64,000 nt of DNA from Duganella margarita (lineage in GTDB: Bacteria; Pseudomonadota; Gammaproteobacteria; Burkholderiales; Burkholderiaceae_D). Position numbers and translations under genes: made by a program. Shown in pieces: positions 1 through 8,239 of this stretch. The stretch's first letter is position 1. Every line of letters starts with the position of its first letter. The stretch is taken from positions 186,001 through 250,000 of the forward strand of contig NZ_WWCS01000004.1 in the NCBI RefSeq assembly GCF_009857535.1, read 5' to 3'. The notes under the pieces are model-generated. The model made no database searches. It was not told where the DNA came from and worked only from the letters and a program-made list of their open reading frames with translations.

Positions 1-2432
1 GACGGCATGTCCTGGCGCGGCGACAGGAAAATGCACTGCGCGATGCGGTCGTCCACCACGTGCACGGCGCGATACACGCCGGCGGTCTTGTCTTCATACT
101 CCAGCCAGTCGGCATCCAGATCCTCCACGCCCAGCAGCGCCCGTGCCCATGCGGCATGGTCCTTGATGGTGTTGCGGCCGGCCAGTTCATAGCGCGCGAA
201 CTCGCGGCCCTGGATGCGGGTCCAGTGGGCGATGCTGTCGAGGTTCACCTCATCGCGGCTCAGGATGAAGCCATGCCAGTTGACGCGGAACTGCTCAACG
301 CGCACCGGCGTATGCTTGAACTCAGGCTCGCCGGACACCGGATCGACCACCGGATTAACCACCGCGCCCACCCGCGCATCGGACGCGGTCTGGCCGCTCC
401 AGTGGATCGGGATGAAAACGCTGCCGCGCGGGATGCCGCCGCCGTGCTGCACCCGCGCCACCATCGCGCCCCATTCGGAGGTGACGCGCGCCAGTTCCCC
501 CTCTTTCACGCCACTCAGTAACGCATCCTGCGGATGCATATCGACGAACGATTCGGCGATGTGATCGGCCAGCGTGGCGGACTTGCCGGTGCGGGTCATG
601 GTATGCCACTGATCGCGCACGCGGCCGGTGTTGAGCGACAGCGGATAGTCCTCGCTGACGGCGTGACGCGGCAGGCGCGGCGCAGTGGCGATGAAGCGCG
701 CCTTGCCGTCCGCATGGGCAAACACGCCGTCCTTGAACAGGCGCACTTCCGTCTGCAACTTGCCGGCGGCGTTGCGGCGCACCGGCCATTGCGCCGGTTC
801 CAGGTCATCGTATTCACGTTGATTGAGACCGGCCAGGCCCGACATATCGAACGCGCGCGGCACGTCGCTGACAGCATTGCGGAAGCCGCTCAGGCGCGCA
901 TGTTCATCGAACACGCCGTGCTGGCCGCAGAAATCGAAACCGCTGTAGCCCATGCGCTGCGCGAACAGCGACAGGATCTGCCAGTCCGGCAGCGCCTCGC
1001 CCGGCGCCTGCAAAAAGGCGCGCTGGCGCGAGATGCGGCGCTCGGAGTTGGTGACCGTGCCGTCCTTCTCGCCCCAGCCCAGCGCCGGCAGCAGCACGTC
1101 GGCGTAGGCGGTGGTGTCGGTATCCTGCATGATGTCGGACGAGATTACCAGTTCGCACTTGTCCAGCGCGCGGCGCACCTGGTCGGCATCTGGCATGCTG
1201 ACCACCGGATTGGTGGCGATCACCCACACCGATTTGACCTTGCCCTCTTCGATGGCCTTGAACAGGTCCACCGCCTTCAGGCCGCCCTTGTCGGCGATGG
1301 CCGGCGATTCCCAGAAGGTCTGTACCACGTCGCGGTGCTCGGCGCGTTCCAGGTCCATGTGCGCGGCCAGCATGTTGGCCAGGCCGCCCACTTCGCGGCC
1401 GCCCATGGCGTTCGGCTGACCGGTGATCGAGAACGGGCCCATGCCCGGCTTGCCGATCCGGCCGCCGATCAGGTGGCAGTTGATGATGGCGTTGGCCTTG
1501 TCGGTACCGGCCGACGACTGGTTGACGCCCATCGAATAGGCGGTGATGGTCCTGGCGGTGGCGGCAAACAGTTCGTAGAACTCAAGCAGCAGCGGCAGTT
1601 CGATGCGGCAGATCTTCGCCACCGCGGCGGGATCGGCGCAATCGGCGTTGGCCACGTTCAGCGCGGCGTCGAAGCCATTGGTATGCTCGCCGATGAAGCG
1701 CGGATCGATTGCGCCGATGCGCGACAGATAACTCAGCAGGCCATTGAACAGCCACACATCGGTACCCGCCTTGACCGGCAGGTGTAGGTCGGCCAGCTCG
1801 CAGGTGGCGGTGCGGCGCGGATCGATCACCACCAGCTTCATCTCGGGCCGCGCTTCCTTGGCCTTCAGGATGCGCTGGAACAGGATCGGATGGCACCACG
1901 CGGTGTTGGAGCCGACCAGCACCACCATGTCGGCCAGTTCCAGGTCGTCGTAGCAGACCGGCACCAGGTCTTCGCCGAACGCGCGCTTGTAGCCCGCCAC
2001 GGCGGACGACATGCACAGGCGCGAGTTGGTATCGATGTTGGCGCTGCCGATGTAACCCTTCATCAGCTTATTGGCGACGTAGTAGTCTTCCGTCAGCAGC
2101 TGGCCGGAGACGTACAGCGCCACCGCGTCAGGACCATGTTCGGCGATGATGTCCTTCCACGCGTCGGCGACCTTGCCCAGCGCGTCGTCCCACGAGACGC
2201 GGTGCAGGCCATCGGCATCGCGCACCTGTGGATACAGCAGGCGGCCTTCCAGCCCAACGGTCTCGCCCAGCGTGGAGCCTTTCACGCACAGGCGGCCCTT
2301 GTTCGCCGGGTGCAGCTTGTCGCCGGCGATAGCGAACGTGCCATCGTCCCGGGGTGTGGCCTGCACGCCGCAGCCTACGCCGCAGTATGCGCAAGTGGTA
2401 CGGATGGCCAGATGGTCGGTGGACAGGTTCAA
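1..2432 (-). CDS. nasA: Assimilatory nitrate reductase catalytic subunit, 3' end beyond the window
   Basis: Reduces nitrate to nitrite in the cytoplasm with a molybdopterin cofactor and an N-terminal [4Fe-4S] cluster. Reading the minus strand from 2432, the frame is open to the left edge (810 codons). Its start encodes a Cys-rich motif, TTCAYCGVGCGV, near residues 12-23, followed by HPANKGRLCVKGS, the family's cluster and cofactor signature. The last visible codons (RIAQCIFLSPR) still fit the family, so only the C-terminus is missing. The start is taken as TTG at 2432 because AAGGAA lies about 8 bases upstream and no ATG or GTG fits between the previous stop and the Cys motif. It begins 10 bases after the flavoprotein gene, so it is the distal gene of the transporter-nirBD operon. 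The family identity is secure; TTG as the start is an inference. Confidence 0.93.
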   Translation of the reverse strand, partial: MNLSTDHLAIRTTCAYCGVGCGVQATPRDDGTFAIAGDKLHPANKGRLCVKGSTLGETVGLEGRLLYPQVRDADGLHRVSWDDALGKVADAWKDIIAEHGPDAVALYVSGQLLTEDYYVANKLMKGYIGSANIDTNSRLCMSSAVAGYKRAFGEDLVPVCYDDLELADMVVLVGSNTAWCHPILFQRILKAKEARPEMKLVVIDPRRTATCELADLHLPVKAGTDVWLFNGLLSYLSRIGAIDPRFIGEHTNGFDAALNVANADCADPAAVAKICRIELPLLLEFYELFAATARTITAYSMGVNQSSAGTDKANAIINCHLIGGRIGKPGMGPFSITGQPNAMGGREVGGLANMLAAHMDLERAEHRDVVQTFWESPAIADKGGLKAVDLFKAIEEGKVKSVWVIATNPVVSMPDADQVRRALDKCELVISSDIMQDTDTTAYADVLLPALGWGEKDGTVTNSERRISRQRAFLQAPGEALPDWQILSLFAQRMGYSGFDFCGQHGVFDEHARLSGFRNAVSDVPRAFDMSGLAGLNQREYDDLEPAQWPVRRNAAGKLQTEVRLFKDGVFAHADGKARFIATAPRLPRHAVSEDYPLSLNTGRVRDQWHTMTRTGKSATLADHIAESFVDMHPQDALLSGVKEGELARVTSEWGAMVARVQHGGGIPRGSVFIPIHWSGQTASDARVGAVVNPVVDPVSGEPEFKHTPVRVEQFRVNWHGFILSRDEVNLDSIAHWTRIQGREFARYELAGRNTIKDHAAWARALLGVEDLDADWLEYEDKTAGVYRAVHVVDDRIAQCIFLSPRQDMP

Positions 2433-2442
2433 AGCGATTCCT

Positions 2443-3657
2443 TCAGGCGGCCCGGCTGGACAAGGCTTCGCCAAATAACAGGGTTTGACGGATAGGCGTG
2501 ATATCGCTGCGGTTCTGGATCAGATTGAAATACCAAGGACCGTCCTTGACGTCACCATACAGCACGGCGCCGGTAACGCGGCCATCCTTAATGACCAGCC
2601 GCTTGTAGACGCCGCGGCGCGCGTCGCGCAGCACCAGGTCCTCACTGCCCTCGCCACCGATGAAGTCACCCACCGAATACAGATCGACGCCGGTCACCTT
2701 CAGCCGCGTCGGCGAGGTTTGTTGCACATAGCGGCGCACGCCGGCGCCGGCCAGATGCGCGCCGCACACGCGCGCCTGGTCCCAGATCGGCGCCACCAGG
2801 CCGAAAGTGGCGCTGCGGTGCTGCACGCATTCGCCCACGGCGTAGATGCGCGGGTCGTAGGTTTGTAGCGTATCGTCCACCACAATGGCGCGTTCGCAAT
2901 GCAGGCCGGCCGCCTTGGCCAGTTCGATATTCGGACGCACACCGGCAGTCATCACCACCAGATCGGCCGGGATCTCGGCGCCGTCCTTGAAGCGTACACC
3001 GGTCACGCGTTCCTCGCCGAGAATCGAGTCGGTCTGCGCACCCATCATAAACTTGAGGCCCTTCGCTTCCAGCGCTTTTTGCAGCAGCGACGCGGCGGGC
3101 TTGTCGAGCTGCTGGTTCATCAGCGCGTCGGTCACGTGGACCACGGTCACGTTCATGCCCTGGCGTTGCAGGCCATTGGCCGCTTCCAGCCCAAGCAGGC
3201 CGCCGCCGATCACCACTGCGTTGCGATGATTGCGCGCCATGGCCAGCATATTCTCCACGTCCTGGATATCGCGGAAGGCCAGCACGCCGTTCAACTGGTG
3301 CCCCGGCACCGGTATGATGAAAGGCTTGGATCCGGTGGCGATCAGCAGGCGGTCGTAGCGTACTTCCAGCCCGGACTTCGCACGCACGATGCGCTGGCGG
3401 CGGTCGATACGCTCGACCGGATCGCCGGCATGCAGCGTGATCCCATGCTGCACATACCACTCGCGGGTGTTGAGCATGATGTCCTCCATGCTCTTCTCAC
3501 CCGCCAGCACCGGCGACAGCAGGATGCGGTTGTAGTTACCATGCGGCTCGGCGCCGAACACGGTGATGTCGTACATATCCGGCGCCAGCTTGTGCAATTC
3601 CTCGACCGTGCGCATGCCGGCCATACCGTTGCCGATGACGACCAGTGAGGGCTTCAT
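2443..3657 (-). CDS. NirB-like FAD/NAD(P)H oxidoreductase, likely electron donor to NasA
   Basis: A 404-residue pyridine nucleotide-disulphide oxidoreductase resembling the N-terminal half of NirB and rubredoxin reductases. The N-terminal FAD dinucleotide fold is VIGNGMAGMRT (residues 7-17). The NAD(P)H fold is VVIGGGLLGLEAANGL near residues 148-163, and the second FAD motif is IYAVGECVQH near 271-280. It lacks the BFD-like [2Fe-2S] and sirohaem domains of NirB, so it is not a nitrite reductase. It sits between nirD and nasA and is 10 bases from nasA. From this position I infer that it passes electrons from NAD(P)H to the nitrate reductase, as NasB/NasC-type flavoproteins do. A 100-base gap containing a REP-like palindrome separates it from nirD. 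The fold is certain; the partner is inferred. Confidence 0.85.
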   Translation of the reverse strand: MKPSLVVIGNGMAGMRTVEELHKLAPDMYDITVFGAEPHGNYNRILLSPVLAGEKSMEDIMLNTREWYVQHGITLHAGDPVERIDRRQRIVRAKSGLEVRYDRLLIATGSKPFIIPVPGHQLNGVLAFRDIQDVENMLAMARNHRNAVVIGGGLLGLEAANGLQRQGMNVTVVHVTDALMNQQLDKPAASLLQKALEAKGLKFMMGAQTDSILGEERVTGVRFKDGAEIPADLVVMTAGVRPNIELAKAAGLHCERAIVVDDTLQTYDPRIYAVGECVQHRSATFGLVAPIWDQARVCGAHLAGAGVRRYVQQTSPTRLKVTGVDLYSVGDFIGGEGSEDLVLRDARRGVYKRLVIKDGRVTGAVLYGDVKDGPWYFNLIQNRSDITPIRQTLLFGEALSSRAA

Positions 3658-3676
3658 ATCGCCTCCTTATGCACGC

Positions 3677-3748
3677 CGTCATTCCCGCGCAGGCGGAAAT
3701 CCATGCCCGGCAAGCATTCCATGGGTTCCCGCCTGCGCGGGAACGACG
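3677..3748. repeat. REP-like dispersed palindrome, copy 1
   Basis: Two inverted hairpin units face each other. The left unit begins CGTCATTCCCGCGCAGGCGG and the right unit ends CGCGGGAACGACG. Close relatives lie at 18342-18422, 30481-30561 and 63469-63540, always between genes. This copy sits inside the nitrate operon between nirD and the flavoprotein gene and could stabilise or process the mRNA there. Confidence 0.8.
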
Positions 3749-3757
3749 TCAGGGCTA

Positions 3758-4105
3758 TCACAGGCCGACCCAGACTTTGCCATCGGCGATACGGGCCGGG
3801 TAGGTGCCCACCGAATGCTCCGGCGCTTCCACGCATTCGCCGGTTTGCAGGTCGAAGTGCTGCTTGTAGATCGGCGACGCGACCACGATGCGCTCGCCCA
3901 GCGAACCGACCAGGCCACGCGACAGCACCGACGCTTCCGAATTCGGATCGTAGTTATCGATGGCGAACACGCGCGAGCCGCCGTCGTCGACGTGGAATAC
4001 GGCCACCTGCGCGTCATTCAGCAGCGCGCACACGCCGGTGTTGGGGACGATGTCGTCCAGGTTACAGACGGCGATCCAGTTATCGGTTTGAATATCACGA
4101 TGCAT
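3758..4105 (-). CDS. nirD: Nitrite reductase small subunit NirD
   Basis: A 115-residue Rieske-fold protein that partners NirB in NAD(P)H-dependent reduction of nitrite to ammonium. The family features WIAVCNLDDI near the start, FAIDNYDPNSEASVLSRG in the middle and SPIYKQHFDLQTGECVE near the C-terminus are present. The Cys/His cluster ligands of true Rieske proteins are absent, as is usual for NirD. It lies 10 bases downstream of nirB in the same operon, and its length is typical. The ATG at 4105 follows an AGGAGAA-type ribosome site (read on the minus strand). Confidence 0.95.
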   Translation of the reverse strand: MHRDIQTDNWIAVCNLDDIVPNTGVCALLNDAQVAVFHVDDGGSRVFAIDNYDPNSEASVLSRGLVGSLGERIVVASPIYKQHFDLQTGECVEAPEHSVGTYPARIADGKVWVGL

Positions 4106-4115
4106 TATCTTCTCC

Positions 4116-6644
4116 TCAAACGGCGGCTACGATAGGAATCACGCGCTTGCGCTCTTCAATGGTGGCCGGACGAATCTGGCCGCGCTCCTGCATGAACAAC
4201 ACGTTCTCGTCGCCCTTGTCGCTGTTGACGAAGTGGCGGAAGCGCTTGCGGGTTTCAGGATTTTCGACAGCTTCCTTCCACTCGCACGAATAGGTATTGA
4301 CCACGTGCTGCATGTCGGCCTCCAGTTCGGCGCCGATGCCCAGCTTATCCTGCACCACCACCTGCTTCAGGTAATCCAGGCCGCCTTCCAGATTCTCGCG
4401 CCAGGTGCTGGTGCGTTGCAGGCGGTCGCCGGTACGGCTGTAGAACATCAGGAAGCGGTCGATGTACTTGATCAGCGTTTCCTTGTCCAGTTCCGTCGCC
4501 AGCAGCTCGGCATGGCGCGGCTTCATGCCGCCGTTGCCGGCCACGTACAGGTTCCAGCCTTTTTCGGTAGCGATGATGCCGACGTCCTTGCCCTGCGCTT
4601 CGGCGCATTCGCGCGTGCAGCCGGACACGCCGAACTTGATCTTGTGCGGCGTACGCAAACCCTTGTAACGGTTTTCCAGTTCGATCGCCAGGCCGATTGA
4701 ATCATCAACACCGTAACGGCACCAGGTGGAGCCGACGCAGGACTTCACCGTGCGCAGCGACTTGCCGTAGGCGTGGCCGGACTCGAAGCCGGCAGCGATC
4801 AGTTCTTCCCAGATCAGCGGCAACTGCTCGACGCGCGCGCCAAACAGGTCGACGCGCGCGCCGCCGGTGATCTTGGTGTACAGGCCATACTTCTTGGCCA
4901 CCATGCCGACCGCGATAAGTCCATCGGCGGTGACTTCGCCGGCCGGCATACGCGGCACCACCGAGTAGGTGCCGTCCTTCTGGATATTTCCGAGGAAGTA
5001 GTCGTTGGTGTCCTGCAGGCTGGCGTGTTCCTTCTTCAGCACAAACTCGTTGTTGATGGTGGCCAGGATGCTGGCGGCCAGTGGTTTGCAAACGTCGCAG
5101 CCCAGGCCCTTGCCATGCTTGTGCAGCAGGTCGTTGAAGGTCTTGACCTGGCCGACTTTAATCAGGTGGAACAGCTCCTGGCGCGAGTAGGCAAAGTGTT
5201 CGCACACATGGTTGTTCACCTCCATGCCCTGCTTCTTCATCTCGGCCTTCATCACCTGCGTCACCAGCGGCACGCAGCCGCCACACGCGGTGCCAGCGGT
5301 GGTGCAGGATTTCAGCGCGCCGATGGTGGTGGCGCCGTTGGCCACGGCGGCGCACAGCTGGCCCTTGGAGATGTTATTGCAGGAGCAGATCTGCGCGCTG
5401 TCCGGCAGCGCATCCACGCCCAGCGCCGGCCTGGCCGCGCCGTCCGACTGCGGCAGGATCAGGAATTCCGGCGACTCCGGCAGCTCGATCTTGTTCAGCA
5501 TCATTTGCAGCAGCGTGCCGTATTCGGCGGCGTCACCCACCATCACGCCGCCCAGCAGGTACTTGCCGCAGCTGGACACCACGATCTTCTTGTAGATCTG
5601 CTTGCGCTCATCAATGAACTGGTACGAGTGGCTGCCCTCTTCCTTGCCATGCGGGTCGCCGATCGAGGCCACGTCCACGCCCATCAGCTTCAACTTGGTG
5701 CTCATGTCGGCGCCGGCGAATTCCGCCGCTTCGCCCAGCATATGCTTGGCGGCGACGCGCGCCATTTCGTAGCCCGGCGCCACCAGGCCGAAGATCAAGC
5801 CGCCCCACAGTGCGCACTCGCCAATCGCGTAGACGTCCGGATCGGAGGTGACGCAGTTGTTATTGATTTCGATGCCGCCGCGCGGACCGATCGCCAGGCC
5901 GGCTTCCTTGGCCAGCATGTCGCGTGGACGGATACCTGCCGAGAACACGATCATATCCACATCCAGATGGCCGCCATCTGCGAACTCCATGCGGTGGGTG
6001 CCGTCGACGCCATCGACGATGGCGGTGGTGTTCTTGCCCGTGTGGACAGTCACACCCAGCTCTTCGATTTTACGGCGCAGCACCCGGCCGCCATGATCGT
6101 CTACCTGCACCGCCATCAGGCGCGGCGAGAATTCTACGACGTGCGTCTCCAGCTTCATATCGCGCAGGGCTTTCGCGCATTCGAGGCCCAGCAGACCGCC
6201 GCCGATCACCACGCCGGTCCTGGCGCGCTGGCCGCATTCCAGCATCGCTTCCAGATCTTCGATGGTGCGGTAGACGAAGCAGTCCTTGCGTTCCTTGCCC
6301 GGCAATGGCGGCACGAACGGGAACGAGCCGGTGGCGATTACCAGTTTGTCATACGCCAGAACCTCGCCCTGGGCGGTGGTGACGGTTTTGCCTTCGGTGT
6401 CGATGGCGGTGGCGCGGGTGTTCAGGCGCAGCACCATGTCGTCGCGCTCGAAGAAGCCTGGCTTCACCAGCGACAAATCGTCCGCCGACTTACCGGAGAA
6501 GAATTCCGACAGGTGCACGCGGTCGTAGGCGGCGCGCGGTTCTTCGCACAGTACCGTCACCTGCAGGTTGGCGGCGCCGCTGGTGGCCAGGCTTTCCAGG
6601 AATTTGTGGCCAACCATACCATGGCCGATAACGATAATTTTCAT
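4116..6644 (-). CDS. nirB: Nitrite reductase large subunit NirB
   Basis: An 842-residue cytoplasmic sirohaem flavoprotein that reduces nitrite to ammonium with NAD(P)H. In order it shows an FAD fold (VIGHGMVGHKF, residues 4-14), an NAD(P)H fold (GVVIGGGLLGLECAKAL near 144-160), a BFD-like [2Fe-2S] region starting CSCNNISKGQLC with the later motif CTTAGTACGGC, and the C-terminal sulphite/nitrite reductase half. The sirohaem-[4Fe-4S] cysteines are seen in KSCVGSTWCRYG and GVSGCTRECAEAQ. The length is normal for the family. It lies 12 bases downstream of the transporter gene and 10 bases upstream of nirD, consistent with one transcript. Nothing looks broken. Confidence 0.97.
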   Translation of the reverse strand: MKIIVIGHGMVGHKFLESLATSGAANLQVTVLCEEPRAAYDRVHLSEFFSGKSADDLSLVKPGFFERDDMVLRLNTRATAIDTEGKTVTTAQGEVLAYDKLVIATGSFPFVPPLPGKERKDCFVYRTIEDLEAMLECGQRARTGVVIGGGLLGLECAKALRDMKLETHVVEFSPRLMAVQVDDHGGRVLRRKIEELGVTVHTGKNTTAIVDGVDGTHRMEFADGGHLDVDMIVFSAGIRPRDMLAKEAGLAIGPRGGIEINNNCVTSDPDVYAIGECALWGGLIFGLVAPGYEMARVAAKHMLGEAAEFAGADMSTKLKLMGVDVASIGDPHGKEEGSHSYQFIDERKQIYKKIVVSSCGKYLLGGVMVGDAAEYGTLLQMMLNKIELPESPEFLILPQSDGAARPALGVDALPDSAQICSCNNISKGQLCAAVANGATTIGALKSCTTAGTACGGCVPLVTQVMKAEMKKQGMEVNNHVCEHFAYSRQELFHLIKVGQVKTFNDLLHKHGKGLGCDVCKPLAASILATINNEFVLKKEHASLQDTNDYFLGNIQKDGTYSVVPRMPAGEVTADGLIAVGMVAKKYGLYTKITGGARVDLFGARVEQLPLIWEELIAAGFESGHAYGKSLRTVKSCVGSTWCRYGVDDSIGLAIELENRYKGLRTPHKIKFGVSGCTRECAEAQGKDVGIIATEKGWNLYVAGNGGMKPRHAELLATELDKETLIKYIDRFLMFYSRTGDRLQRTSTWRENLEGGLDYLKQVVVQDKLGIGAELEADMQHVVNTYSCEWKEAVENPETRKRFRHFVNSDKGDENVLFMQERGQIRPATIEERKRVIPIVAAV

Positions 6645-6656
6645 GATGCGATTCCT

Positions 6657-7952
6657 TTAAGCGGTAGCGACGGCGGTTTCTTGTACGGTGGCGCTGCTGA
6701 AGCGCGCAGCCAGTGCACACAAGGCGGAGATGGCGACCAGCACGCCCAGGATGCTCAGGGTACGCTGCACGTCGCCGGTGCCTTTCATCAGGAAGCCGGC
6801 AGCGACCGCGCCGACATTCCCGCCGGCGCCGATGATGCCTGCCACGCCGCCGAGTGCGCGCTTGTCGATGAACGGCACCACGGCGTAGGTCGCGCCGCAG
6901 GCCATGTGGGTGAACAGGCCAAAGAACAGCATCGCGGCCACTGCCAGCATGGCGTTGCCGGCGTGAGCGAACATCAGCAGGCCGGCGCCTTCGCCCAGCA
7001 TCAGCACGAACAACAGCGTGACGCGGTTATTCAGGTTGCCGCCGGCGGCGAATTTGTCCGATACCCAGCCGCCCAACGCGCGAGCAAACAACGCCAGCAA
7101 GCCAAAGCTGCCGGCCGCCATGCCGGCTTGCGCCAGCGTCAATTGGAAGTGATCGACGTAGTAGATGGCGGCGATGTTGTGGATGAAGATCTCGATGCCG
7201 AAGCAGGCGCCGTAGGTGATGAACAGCAGCCATACGCGGTAGTTCGATGCGGCCAGCTTGAACGAATCCCAGCCGCCCTTCTTGCCGCCCTCAATCGTGA
7301 TGCCGGCGGCGCGCAGTTCGCTGAAGTTGCCTTGCGGGCAGTCCTGCGTGTAGCGGTAGTAGACAAAGGCCATGACGATCATCAGCACGCCGGGCACGAT
7401 CAGCGCGGCGCGCCAGCCGAAGCCTTCGCTCACGCCCAGCATGACCATGGCGGTCATCAGCAGCGGCATGGCGGCTTGCGCGACGCCGCCGCCTGCATTG
7501 CCCCAGCCTGCGGCCGCCGCGTTGGCGGTGCCCACCACCTTGGGCGCGAACATCACCGAGGTGTGGTACTGCGTGATGACGAAGCTGGCGCCGGCTGCAC
7601 CGATGGCGAGGCGGAAGAACAGAAAGCTCTCGTAGCTCTGCGCGAAGGCGACGCCGATCACCGGGATGGAACCCAGCAGCAGCAAGCCGGTATAGGCTTT
7701 GCGCGGGCCGAAGTGGTCGCACAGCGGGCCGACGATCAGCCGCACGAGGATGGTGACGGCAACGGCGGCGATATTGATATTGGCGATCTGCCCTGGCGTC
7801 AGGCCGAATTCCCCTTTAATCACCGGCATCAGCGGCGCGCAGGCAAACCAGGCGAAGAAGCAGACGAAGAACGCCATCCAGGTCAAGTGGAACGCCCGCA
7901 TCTGAGGCGTTGAAAACGAAAAGAGCTTGATGCTGGTAGCTTTGCTGGCCAT
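6657..7952 (-). CDS. narK: Nitrate/nitrite transporter, NNP family (MFS)
   Basis: A 431-residue inner-membrane major facilitator of the nitrate-nitrite porter family, with about twelve hydrophobic segments. The family's glycine/asparagine signature is visible as AAAGWGNAGGGVAQA near residues 150-164. It probably imports nitrate or exchanges nitrate and nitrite. It is the first gene of the operon leading into nirB, nirD, the flavoprotein and nasA. Its 5' leader carries a sigma-54 promoter, a two-hairpin ANTAR-target RNA and a strong terminator, so expression should require NtrC activation and NasT antitermination. The name narK denotes the family; nasA-type naming is also used for assimilatory members. 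Confidence 0.93.
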   Translation of the reverse strand: MASKATSIKLFSFSTPQMRAFHLTWMAFFVCFFAWFACAPLMPVIKGEFGLTPGQIANINIAAVAVTILVRLIVGPLCDHFGPRKAYTGLLLLGSIPVIGVAFAQSYESFLFFRLAIGAAGASFVITQYHTSVMFAPKVVGTANAAAAGWGNAGGGVAQAAMPLLMTAMVMLGVSEGFGWRAALIVPGVLMIVMAFVYYRYTQDCPQGNFSELRAAGITIEGGKKGGWDSFKLAASNYRVWLLFITYGACFGIEIFIHNIAAIYYVDHFQLTLAQAGMAAGSFGLLALFARALGGWVSDKFAAGGNLNNRVTLLFVLMLGEGAGLLMFAHAGNAMLAVAAMLFFGLFTHMACGATYAVVPFIDKRALGGVAGIIGAGGNVGAVAAGFLMKGTGDVQRTLSILGVLVAISALCALAARFSSATVQETAVATA

Positions 7953-7970
7953 GTTTTATCCCGTTCAGAA

Positions 7971-8023
7971 AACAAAAAGGCGTCCGCGCAACCGGGCCTC
8001 AAAGACCGGGTTGGGCGGACGCC
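7971..8023 (-). terminator. Leader terminator controlling the narK-nirBD-nasA operon
   Basis: Read on the minus strand, a long GC-rich hairpin pairs GGCGTCCGCCCAACCCGG with CCGGGTTGCGCGGACGCC-type sequence (one internal mismatch) and is followed by TTTTTGTTTT. It lies between the promoter and the first codon of the operon, so it must be read through for expression. It is placed directly after the ANTAR-target hairpins, the layout of NasR/NasT-controlled leaders. Confidence 0.9.
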
Positions 8024-8031
8024 GTTGTCCT

Positions 8032-8092
8032 GCCAGTCCGTCCTTGGACCAGCTATGTATTCGTGTACTTCGGGGAGATCGCCGTTGATCCC
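8032..8092 (-). ncRNA. ANTAR-target leader RNA (P1 and P2 hairpins) of the narK operon
   Basis: On the minus strand, P1 (8092-8075) pairs GGGATC with GATCTC (one G-U) around the hexaloop AACGGC. P2 (8053-8032) pairs GCTGGTCC with GGACTGGC around the hexaloop AAGGAC. Both loops have A at position 1 and G at position 4, the defining feature of ANTAR-protein RNA targets. P1 begins within a few bases of the start predicted from the sigma-54 promoter, and P2 ends 8 bases before the terminator hairpin. The likely binder is the NasT encoded at 14518-15159. Confidence 0.85.
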
Positions 8093-8105
8093 TTGCGCTT
8101 ACAGT

Positions 8106-8121
8106 CGCAAGAGTCATGCCA
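8106..8121 (-). promoter_or_regulatory. Sigma-54 promoter of the narK-nirB-nirD-nasA operon
   Basis: The minus strand reads TGGCATG-ACTC-TTGCG, matching the -24/-12 consensus TGGCACG-N4-TTGCW with the invariant GG and GC correctly spaced. The predicted start is near 8095, just upstream of the P1 hairpin. Confidence 0.85.
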
Positions 8122-8206
8122 GCGGCTGGAGGCCGCATCTACAGAGGGAAAGCGTGTAAAGCGGAAGAACGCCGCCATGGGGCAGCGCTATGTTGCGGTG
8201 CACAGC

Positions 8207-8221
8207 GCACACTATCGGTGC
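8207..8221. promoter_or_regulatory. Candidate NtrC-binding dyad
   Basis: GCAC-N7-GTGC (GCACACTATCGGTGC) matches the NtrC half-site spacing. It is centred about 119 bases upstream of the predicted sigma-54 start, a normal enhancer distance. A weaker relative (GCGC-N7-GTGC) follows at about 8220-8234. Confidence 0.65.
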
Positions 8222-8239
8222 GCATTCACGGTGCGTGCT

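Noticed and set aside
534..1787. A 417-codon plus-strand frame opposite nasA
   Set aside because: The minus strand encodes a continuous, well-matched nitrate reductase across the same bases.
4773..7913. A 1046-codon open frame on the plus strand opposite nirB and narK
   Set aside because: It is antisense to clear, family-matching genes. Its protein is low-complexity (His, Gln, Ala, Arg-rich), as expected from the complementary strand of G+C-rich codons.
8092..8111. Hairpin CTTGCG/CGCAAG first considered as P1 of the narK leader
   Set aside because: It overlaps the -12 box of the sigma-54 promoter and lies mostly upstream of the predicted start, so it would not be in the RNA. The P1 at 8075-8092 has the proper hexaloop.
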